From a bacterium (lineage in GTDB: Bacteria; Vulcanimicrobiota; Xenobia; RGZZ01): DNA of 6,368 nt. The notes under the pieces were generated by a model that did not search any database, was not told the DNA's origin, and worked only from the letters and a program-made list of their open reading frames with translations. This document shows, piece by piece, positions 1 to 5,764 of this stretch (within the stretch, counting starts at the first letter, position 1; each line of letters begins with the position of its first letter). The translations under genes were made by a program, and so were the position numbers. Location: NCBI GenBank assembly GCA_021782195.1, contig JAJXVI010000154.1, positions 1 to 6,368 on the forward strand, read 5' to 3'.

Positions 1-1500
1 CACGTGCTCGGAGGAGTTGCCGTATCAGAGGAGCTTCATCCGGGCTTTACTTTTTCCGTGTGTTCGTATGTGGTGAGCCTGTTGCGCCCGGAGATCATTC
101 GACAGTTAGACCTGTGCCGCCACGGACTTGAGATCATTCCTCTTCCGGCCTCGTTCACGCCAGGCCTTGACGGGCGGTACCTGTTGCGTACCGACGATGC
201 CGCGGAGACCTACCGGGAGATCAGCAAGTTTTCTCGAGTGGACGCGGAGTGGTACCCCGAGTTCGGCCGCATGATGACGCGCCTCGCACGATTCGTGCGA
301 CCGATTCTGTCCATGACGCCTCCTCCTCCCGACACGTTCAAGCCAGCTGAACTGTTCGAACTGGCGAGGCTTGGTGCGCGGTTCCGGGGGTTGGGCAGCG
401 AGCTTATGCACGACAAGCTGAAGCTGTTCACCATGAGTGCGACCGATTTCCTGGACACGTGGTTCGAGACTGATATCTTGAAGGCCACCATGTCTGTGAG
501 CGGCATCATTGGCACCTATCTCGGGGTTCGCTCTCCCGGTACGGCGTACGTGTTGCTGCATCACTACATGGGTGAGATTGATGGCGTGATGCGATCGTGG
601 GGATTTGCTCGGGGAGGTACGGGAGGCGTCAGCAACGCGATCGCGTCTGCAGCACGCGCGAATGGAGCGCATATCCGCACCGAGGCCCCCATCGACAGGA
701 TTCTTACCCGGAACGGTCGGGCGATCGGGGTCGTCCTCGAGGGAGGAGAGGAAATCTACGGACGCGTTGTTGCCTCGAGTGTCGACCCTCATCGGACGTT
801 TCTGCGCCTTCTCGATCCGAAAGAACTTCCGACCGACTTCGTCAGCGGCATCAAGCGCTTCAAGATGCGCGGTTCCTCTGGCAAGGTCAACCTTGCGCTC
901 AGCGGTCTTCCGTCTTTCACGTGTCTTCCTGGAAACGGCAAGCACCTTCGGGGAGATATTGCAATCGCCCCGTCCGTGGAGTACCTGGAGCGTGCCTATG
1001 AGGATGCGAAGTACGGACATTTTTCTCGCCGTCCCTACATCAACGTTGTCATTCCCTCTCTGGTCGACCCGTCGGTTGCACCCCCCGGCAAGCACGTAAT
1101 GTCGTGTTTTGTGCAGTACGCACCCTACCACCTGGCCGACGGAGCGAACTGGGACGACCACCGCGAGGAGTTCGGCGATGTGGTCATCGATACGCTCGAG
1201 GAATACATGCCGGGATTGCGTGAGCGCATCCTCTTCCGGCAGGTGTTGACGCCGCTTGACCTGGAACGCGAGTTCGGCCTGACGGAAGGCAACATCTTTC
1301 ACGGTGAGCTCTCGCTCGACCAGTTGTTCTTTCTTCGCCCGCACGTTGACGCGGCGCAGTTTCGTACCCCCGTGCGCAATCTCTACCTCTGCGGTTCGGG
1401 CAGTCATCCCGGCGGTGGTCTGATGGGTGCCCCCGGTCTCATTGCAGCGCGCGAGATCCTTCATGATTGGAAGCTTTCCGGATGCCAGACGTCGTCGTAA
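1..1500 (+). CDS. FAD-dependent oxidoreductase, phytoene desaturase/PYROXD2-like (5' partial)
   Basis: This is a flavin-dependent amine or C-C/C-N oxidoreductase of the phytoene dehydrogenase/PYROXD2 superfamily; the substrate cannot be told from sequence. The reading frame is open from base 1, and the first codons give HVLGGVAVSEELHPGF, the conserved segment just after the N-terminal Rossmann motif. Aligned with the next gene, about 33 residues including GxGxxG lie left of the window, so the GTG at 4 is not the real start. Visible landmarks, in window residues, are an SLLRP motif near 26-30, TMSATDFLDTWFE near 144-156, a His-His pair near 187-188 followed by a glycine-rich GFARGGTGG, and the C-terminal FAD-contact motif LYLCGSGSHPGGG near 461-473. 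The length of at least 499 residues fits the family. The stop TAA overlaps the following gene by 19 bases, so the two are probably co-translated. The family call is secure; the reaction is not. Confidence 0.93.
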   Translation, partial: HVLGGVAVSEELHPGFTFSVCSYVVSLLRPEIIRQLDLCRHGLEIIPLPASFTPGLDGRYLLRTDDAAETYREISKFSRVDAEWYPEFGRMMTRLARFVRPILSMTPPPPDTFKPAELFELARLGARFRGLGSELMHDKLKLFTMSATDFLDTWFETDILKATMSVSGIIGTYLGVRSPGTAYVLLHHYMGEIDGVMRSWGFARGGTGGVSNAIASAARANGAHIRTEAPIDRILTRNGRAIGVVLEGGEEIYGRVVASSVDPHRTFLRLLDPKELPTDFVSGIKRFKMRGSSGKVNLALSGLPSFTCLPGNGKHLRGDIAIAPSVEYLERAYEDAKYGHFSRRPYINVVIPSLVDPSVAPPGKHVMSCFVQYAPYHLADGANWDDHREEFGDVVIDTLEEYMPGLRERILFRQVLTPLDLEREFGLTEGNIFHGELSLDQLFFLRPHVDAAQFRTPVRNLYLCGSGSHPGGGLMGAPGLIAAREILHDWKLSGCQTSS

Positions 1501-3179
1501 TCGGGAGTGGGCACAACGGACTGGTGGCCGCGGCCACCCTGGCTTCGCGTGGCCGCAGCGTGGTAGTGCTGGAGCGCATGCGTGATTTTGGTGGGCGCCT
1601 GGCCCCGTTCGCTCCGTTTCCGGGCTTCAATGCCTCTCCGTGCATTGACCACGGGGGACAGTTGAGGCCTGCTCTGTGCGAGAGCCTGGCCCTGGCTCGC
1701 CACGGTTTGCGCCTCTACCCCATCGATCCGCTTGTTTTTGCCCCTTCGGGAAGCGAATCGCTTACGTTGTGGCGAGACGATTCGGCCACGCAGGCCGAGA
1801 TTGCGCGATTCTCCACGCACGATGCGCGGCGTTGGGTTGATTTCCGACGCTTTCTTCGAACAGCCGCCGCGTTTCTCGAGCGCGTCGCGGACACTGCTCC
1901 GCCCTCCCTGGATACGACCGACGTTGCCCAGTTGCTTGAGGCCGGTCGTCTTGGGATGCGGTTTCGTTTGATGGGCCGTGACCGGATGGTTGCGTTGATC
2001 CGCATGTTGACCATGTCGATGGCCGATTTCCTCGATGAGTGGTTTGAGACCCCGCTCCTGAAGGCCGCCGTTGCCGCGCCCGCCCTGACCGGTAGCTTCC
2101 ACGGCCCGCTTGCTCCTGCGACGGCCGGTCTGCTTGCATGGCGAGCAGTGGCGGATGCACAGGGGTTGCGTCCCGAAGGGAGCGGCGACTGGATCTCGCC
2201 GCTGCTGGCAGTGTGTCGCGCGAGAGGCGTGGTGTTGCGAGAGAACGCTGCAGTCGTGGAAGTGCTCTGCACTGGCGGACGTGCCAGCGGCGTACGCCTG
2301 GCGGACGGATCGGCCATCGAGGCGGGGACGGTGATCGCGGATGTGGACCCGCGATACGTACCGGATCTGCTCGCGCCAGGAGCCATTGCGACGCGTTTCG
2401 TGGAAGAGGTCGAAGAGATCAAGAGCCGCGGTCTATGCGCGCGAATCTTTCTCCGAATGCGAGAGCTTCCGCGCTTTGCATGCGAGGTGCGGGATGCGCA
2501 ACTGAAGGGTCGCATCCACTTCGGCGCGGATCTTTTCGCGCTGGAGCGTGCGTGGGATGCGGCACGCCGCGGACGCTGCGCGGACCGTCCCCTGGTGGAG
2601 ATGTGGATTCCCTCGCTGGGGAACCCCAAGGTGGCTCCTGCGGGAGAACACCTTGTGACCCTGACGGTCACGGGGGTGCCGTATCGTCTCGCACAGGGAA
2701 GCTGGGGTGAAGGCAAGGAGCTGTTCGCGGACAATGTGATTGCGCACCTCGTGCCCGAGATCCCGAATCTGCGTGAGGCCGTGACCCAACGACTGGTTCT
2801 GCTGCCGTGTGACCTTGAGCGCGCGTATGGCCTGCCAGGTGGACATCTCCTGCACGGGGAGACCGGACTCGACCAGTGGTTTGTCGGTCGTCCGGTAGCG
2901 AGCGCGGCGCGTTATGAGACGCCACTGCCGGGCCTCTATCTGTGCGGAACCGGGACGCACTCCGGTGGCGGTGCCGTGAGCGGTGCGTCCGGCGCGCTGT
3001 GTGCGGATGAGATTGCACTCAAGGCGGACGGCGCCATCGCTGCGCGTGAGAAAAACCGACGCATTGTGACCGGTGCTGTCGGGATTGGCCTTGCCCTGGC
3101 GGGGGCCGGACTGGCTGCCAGGGGTGCGTGGCTTAAGCTCAGCAACGGTTCGTCCAAAGCTGCGGGGGAGAAGAACTGA
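1482..3179 (+). CDS. Second FAD-dependent oxidoreductase, PYROXD2-like, with C-terminal membrane segment
   Basis: This is a paralogue of the gene before it, 565 residues from ATG 1482. The start is preceded by GGAAG at 1469-1473 with 8-base spacing and puts the dinucleotide-binding motif VVVIGSGHNG at residues 4-13, as usual. An in-frame TTG at 1467 would add only five residues and is less likely. The C-terminal FAD motif LYLCGTGTHSGGG is at about 485-497. The shared core includes TMSMADFLDEWFE and an IPSLGNPKVAPAG segment. It differs from its neighbour in the middle: the His-His and Gly-rich GG motifs there are replaced by unrelated residues (AWRAVADAQG onward), so substrate or function has probably diverged. 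After the catalytic fold comes a 19-residue hydrophobic stretch (528-546) preceded by REKNRR, with a short polar tail. This suggests a C-terminal membrane anchor, which is an inference. The stop TGA shares its A with the ATG of the following gene. Confidence 0.94.
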   Translation: MPDVVVIGSGHNGLVAAATLASRGRSVVVLERMRDFGGRLAPFAPFPGFNASPCIDHGGQLRPALCESLALARHGLRLYPIDPLVFAPSGSESLTLWRDDSATQAEIARFSTHDARRWVDFRRFLRTAAAFLERVADTAPPSLDTTDVAQLLEAGRLGMRFRLMGRDRMVALIRMLTMSMADFLDEWFETPLLKAAVAAPALTGSFHGPLAPATAGLLAWRAVADAQGLRPEGSGDWISPLLAVCRARGVVLRENAAVVEVLCTGGRASGVRLADGSAIEAGTVIADVDPRYVPDLLAPGAIATRFVEEVEEIKSRGLCARIFLRMRELPRFACEVRDAQLKGRIHFGADLFALERAWDAARRGRCADRPLVEMWIPSLGNPKVAPAGEHLVTLTVTGVPYRLAQGSWGEGKELFADNVIAHLVPEIPNLREAVTQRLVLLPCDLERAYGLPGGHLLHGETGLDQWFVGRPVASAARYETPLPGLYLCGTGTHSGGGAVSGASGALCADEIALKADGAIAAREKNRRIVTGAVGIGLALAGAGLAARGAWLKLSNGSSKAAGEKN

Positions 3180-4366
3180 TGGGTGTTCCTACGCCATTTC
3201 ACGACAAAATGTCTGCCCGGTGCGCAAGTTTGCGATGGAAGGAGTGGTCTGGATACTTTGCTCCGGAAAAGTATGACGTGGTTCACGATAATGAATACCA
3301 CGTTCTGAGGCAGTCGGCGGGCTTCATCGACGTCTCGCCGCTCTTCAAGTATGAAGTGCGTGGGCCACAGGCTGCGAAGTTCCTCGACTACGTGATGGTG
3401 CGCGACATCGGGCGACTGAAGCCGATGCAGGTCGCCTACACGGCGTGGTGCGACGAATACGGCAAGACAGTGGACGACGGAACGGTGACACGGCTCGCGC
3501 ACGACCACTTTCGTATTACGGCGGCCCATCCGACCCTGGGATGGTTTCAGCGGTTCACGCGCGGTTTCGACGTTCGGGTCGATGACGTTTCAGAGCAGAT
3601 CGCGGCACTTGCGGTACAGGGACCGCGTTCCCGCCAGGTTCTCGTCGACGCCGGGTTCCGCCAGGTGGAGCAACTGCGCTTTTTTCACGCGACGCGTGAT
3701 CGTGCCAACGGAGTCGAGGCAGTGCTGACTCGAACCGGATATACCGGGGACCTCGGTTTCGAAGTGTGGGTCGAACCGCGCGATGCACCCCGTCTGTGGG
3801 ACATGCTGACGCGTGCGGGCGAGTCGCACGGGGCTGCTCCGGTCGGACTTCTGGCGCTTGACATGGTTCGAATCGAGGCAGGCTTCATTCTCATCGACGT
3901 CGACTATACGAGTGCGCGCCACGCGCTGATCGAGGAGCAGAAATCCAGTCCGTTCGAGATCGGCCTGGGGTGGCTCGTGAATCTGAAGAAGCCTGACTTT
4001 GTCGGGCGCGAGGCACTCGCACAGGAAAAGCGCAAGGGAAGCGCCTGGGCGCTCGCCGGCCTTGAGATAGACTGGGAGGAACTCGAAGCTCTCCATGACG
4101 CGCGAGGCCTTCCCCCCGCGCTTCCCGCCACTCCCTGGCGCCATCCGGTCCCGTTGCATGACGGTTCTCGCCAGGTGGGTCGTGCGACAAGCGGTACGTG
4201 GTCGCCGTTGCTGAAACGAAACCTCGCGCTGGCCACGGTCGAAGCCGGTTATGCTGTTCAGGGAACCGAGATGCAGATTGACGTGATGGTGGAGTACGAG
4301 CGCAAGACCGTTACCGCGCGGGTGGTTGAGCGCCCGTTCTTCGACCCCCCGAGAAAACGAGCTTGA
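3179..4366 (+). CDS. GcvT-like folate-binding aminomethyltransferase family protein
   Basis: This 395-residue protein belongs to the glycine-cleavage T-protein/dimethylglycine-dehydrogenase C-domain family, whose members pass a one-carbon unit from an aminomethyl or methyl donor to tetrahydrofolate in the cytoplasm. Landmarks are DVSPLFKYEVRGP (51-63), CDEYGKTVDDGTV with the Asp pair at 99-100, LAVQGPRS (144-151), RTGYTGDLGFEVW (185-197), the RIEAG helix (231-235) and LGWLVNLKKPDFVGREAL (263-280). A GCV_T_C-type barrel fills roughly 290-388. The length matches GcvT-like proteins. ATG 3179 overlaps the upstream TGA by one base and is preceded by GGGGGAGAAG, so translational coupling is likely. 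No gcvH, gcvP or lpd is present here, and pairing with flavin oxidoreductases resembles sarcosine or dimethylglycine oxidation systems more than glycine cleavage. I infer a demethylation or C1-capture role; the substrate is unknown. Confidence 0.9.
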   Translation: MGVPTPFHDKMSARCASLRWKEWSGYFAPEKYDVVHDNEYHVLRQSAGFIDVSPLFKYEVRGPQAAKFLDYVMVRDIGRLKPMQVAYTAWCDEYGKTVDDGTVTRLAHDHFRITAAHPTLGWFQRFTRGFDVRVDDVSEQIAALAVQGPRSRQVLVDAGFRQVEQLRFFHATRDRANGVEAVLTRTGYTGDLGFEVWVEPRDAPRLWDMLTRAGESHGAAPVGLLALDMVRIEAGFILIDVDYTSARHALIEEQKSSPFEIGLGWLVNLKKPDFVGREALAQEKRKGSAWALAGLEIDWEELEALHDARGLPPALPATPWRHPVPLHDGSRQVGRATSGTWSPLLKRNLALATVEAGYAVQGTEMQIDVMVEYERKTVTARVVERPFFDPPRKRA

Positions 4367-4400
4367 AGGGCGACACCATCGCGCCACCGGCCGTCATCTC

Positions 4401-4440
4401 GCGTCGCCACGTTTTCAGTTCGCACCCCAGGTGACGACGC
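4401..4440. repeat. Imperfect inverted repeat in the gap between the GcvT-like and OCD-family genes
   Basis: The ten bases GCGTCGCCAC (4401-4410) pair with GTGACGACGC (4431-4440) except for one C-A mismatch, leaving a 20-base loop. The repeat lies 34 bases after the GcvT-like stop and 52 bases before the next start. No T-run follows, so it is not a typical intrinsic terminator. It could be an mRNA processing or stabilising hairpin, or an operator. The rest of the 126-base gap shows no gene and no promoter I can defend; a purine-rich stretch GAGGGGAAAGGG (4457-4468) lies too far from ATG 4493 to be a normal ribosome-binding site. Confidence 0.4.
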
Positions 4441-4492
4441 CTGACGGGGCGCGACAGAGGGGAAAGGGTACGCCGTTGCGAAATGCCGCCGC

Positions 4493-5494
4493 ATGACAAT
4501 GGTACCATCTCCCCAGGCATTGTTCATCTCGGGCAGTGACGTTGTGCGACTGCTTCCCATGTCTCGGGCGCTGGAGTGCGTCGAACGCAGCTTTGTCGCA
4601 CGCGCCCAGGGGCGCGCGTCCGACCATCCTCGGTATCGTCTGTCCGTTCCGGAAACTCCTCGCGAGGGGGAACGGCGTGGGATGCTGCACGTCCTCGGCG
4701 CGACCTGTAGCGCTGAAGGCGTTCTGGGCACCAAGACGTACGTCACCACGCCGCAAGGTGCGCACTTTGTCGTGCTCCTCTTCTCACTCGATGGTCCCCT
4801 CCTTGCGTGCATCGAGGCCAACCTGCTTGGCCAGATCCGAACCGCTGCCACAAGCGGGGTGGCAACCCGCTTCCTGGCGTCTCCTGACGCGTCGGTGCTC
4901 GGGGTGATTGGAAGCGGGTTTCAGGCGCGGGGCCAGGTTGAGGCGATCTGCGCGGTGCGACCGATCCGACAGGTTCGGGTCCACAGCCGTTCAAAGGACC
5001 GCGTCGGAGGGTTTTGTGAGCATATGCGTCGCGTGGTGAGTGTCGAAATTGTCGCGTGCGATACTGCCCGCACGGCGGTCGAGGAAGCGGACATCGTGAT
5101 CACCGCGACCACGGCGCGCACGCCAGTGCTTCGCGGGGAGTGGCTTAGCCAGGGAGTTCACGTCAATGCCGTCGGTTCGAATGCGGCCGAGCGTCAGGAG
5201 ATTGACGAGGAGACCGTGCGTCGGGCTGCTCTCGTGGTGGTTGACGACGTTGGAGGCGCTGCGCAGGAGTGCGGCGACCTCATTGCCGCGGAGCGCAGCG
5301 GGTGTTTCGACTGGAGTCGCGCGCACCCCCTGGAGGACGTGGTGAGCGGCCGTTGGGGTCGGAAGGCGCCCTCGGATGTCACGCTGTTCGAGTCGCAGGG
5401 GCTCGCCAGCGAGGACATCGCGGTGGCCCAGCAGGTCTACAACGCCGCCGTTGCCGCGCGAATCGGCACGCCACTGCCACTTTCGGAACTGTAG
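4493..5494 (+). CDS. Ornithine cyclodeaminase/mu-crystallin family NAD(P)-dependent enzyme
   Basis: This 333-residue protein is typical in length for the family, which includes ornithine cyclodeaminase, archaeal alanine dehydrogenase, ketimine reductase (mu-crystallin) and SbnB-type enzymes. Seen in the sequence are GTKTYVTTPQG with the family Lys at 81, QIRTAATSGVATRFLA with the Arg at 116, the NAD-binding motif GVIGSGFQARGQ (137-148), HVNAVGSNAAERQEID (223-238), VVVDD (248-252) and TLFESQGLASEDIAVA (297-312). In characterised ornithine cyclodeaminases the segment after NAVG carries a catalytic Asp; here that position is Asn230 (GSN). Cyclodeamination of ornithine is therefore doubtful, and an imine reductase or amino-acid dehydrogenase is more likely (inference). 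ATG 4493 is the first start after an in-frame TGA at 4442; ATG 4499 is also possible. Neither has a strong ribosome-binding site. Membership in the upstream operon is plausible given the same strand and the 126-base gap, but not proven. Confidence 0.93.
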   Translation: MTMVPSPQALFISGSDVVRLLPMSRALECVERSFVARAQGRASDHPRYRLSVPETPREGERRGMLHVLGATCSAEGVLGTKTYVTTPQGAHFVVLLFSLDGPLLACIEANLLGQIRTAATSGVATRFLASPDASVLGVIGSGFQARGQVEAICAVRPIRQVRVHSRSKDRVGGFCEHMRRVVSVEIVACDTARTAVEEADIVITATTARTPVLRGEWLSQGVHVNAVGSNAAERQEIDEETVRRAALVVVDDVGGAAQECGDLIAAERSGCFDWSRAHPLEDVVSGRWGRKAPSDVTLFESQGLASEDIAVAQQVYNAAVAARIGTPLPLSEL

Positions 5495-5549
5495 GTGCGT
5501 GAACCCGCTTCCTCGGTGGTGCGAGGTGCCCTGCGTCGTTTTCTTGCGG

Positions 5550-5584
5550 ACCGACCGTTGCGGGCGGGTCCCACGTCGGTCGGT
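5550..5584 (+). terminator. Possible weak intrinsic terminator after the OCD-family gene
   Basis: ACCGACCG (5550-5557) and CGGTCGGT (5577-5584) form a perfect 8-bp stem, with a 19-base loop that can add a GGG/CCC pairing. TTTCT overlaps and follows the stem. The T-run is short, so termination would be weak or conditional. A smaller hairpin, CCTCG/CGAGG (5511-5515/5522-5526), lies upstream and is followed at some distance by TTTTCTT. The right arm also overlaps the pairings of the larger fold at 5573-5710, so the two structures cannot form together. Confidence 0.35.
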
Positions 5585-5710
5585 TTCTGCTCGGGTGGGG
5601 AGGAAGTCCCGGCTTGCAGCAGAAACCTCAACAGTTAGCACAGCCAGTCAGGTTACAGGCAACGATGCGTTACCGTCGGGCAGCACATTTCGCCGACCCG
5701 AGACCGACGT
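5573..5710 (+). promoter_or_regulatory. Candidate structured 5' leader (multi-branched RNA fold), unidentified
   Basis: ACGTCGGT (5573-5580) pairs perfectly with ACCGACGT (5703-5710) to close a domain. Inside it lie a 9-bp perfect stem GGTTTCTGC/GCAGAAACC (5582-5590/5619-5627) with an inner CGGG/CCCG (5592-5595/5608-5611), a hairpin at 5658-5674 (GGCAACG-ATG-CGTTACC with one C-A mismatch), and GTCGG/CCGAC (5675-5679/5693-5697). The 5628-5657 strand stays unpaired. Such a multi-helix junction just before a gene looks like a riboswitch or leader aptamer. I do not recognise it as any known class, and GC-rich DNA can give stems by chance. Stretch 5495-5764 holds no gene I can support. Confidence 0.3.
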
Positions 5711-5711
5711 T

Positions 5712-5755
5712 GCCCCTGCGGGGAAGGGGCTGTGACCCATCCCCTCTGTGAGGAG
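5712..5755 (+). promoter_or_regulatory. Mutually exclusive pairings ending at the ribosome-binding site of the last gene
   Basis: GCCCCT (5712-5717) can pair with AGGGGC (5725-5730). The same AGGGG (5725-5729) can instead pair with CCCCT (5741-5745). CCTC (5743-5746) can pair with GAGG (5750-5753), covering part of the Shine-Dalgarno GGAG (5752-5755). If the first pair forms, the CCTC is free to hide the ribosome-binding site; if the second forms, the site is exposed. This is the logic of a translational on/off switch, but it is read from sequence only. Confidence 0.3.
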
Positions 5756-5764
5756 CGAAAACAA

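Noticed and set aside
4..6. GTG as the true start of the first gene
   Set aside because: The preceding codon and the first residues belong to a conserved internal segment, and the obligatory N-terminal GxGxxG motif would be missing.
106..1464. Long antisense open frame of 452 codons
   Set aside because: It mirrors the codon bias of the real GC-rich gene on the + strand, is rich in Arg and low-complexity sequence, and shows no recognisable domain.
1715..2734. Antisense open frame inside the second oxidoreductase gene
   Set aside because: Composition is Ser/Arg/Ala-rich with no motif; it is the shadow of a clear + strand gene.
4367..4492. tRNA or other RNA gene in this gap
   Set aside because: No cloverleaf, no T-loop GTTCGA-type sequence and no acceptor stem could be formed; the same search failed in 5495-5764.
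5591..5627. Resemblance of GGGGAGGAAGTCC to the RNase P RNA core motif
   Set aside because: Only about a dozen bases match with a one-base gap, and the other conserved RNase P regions are absent from the gap.
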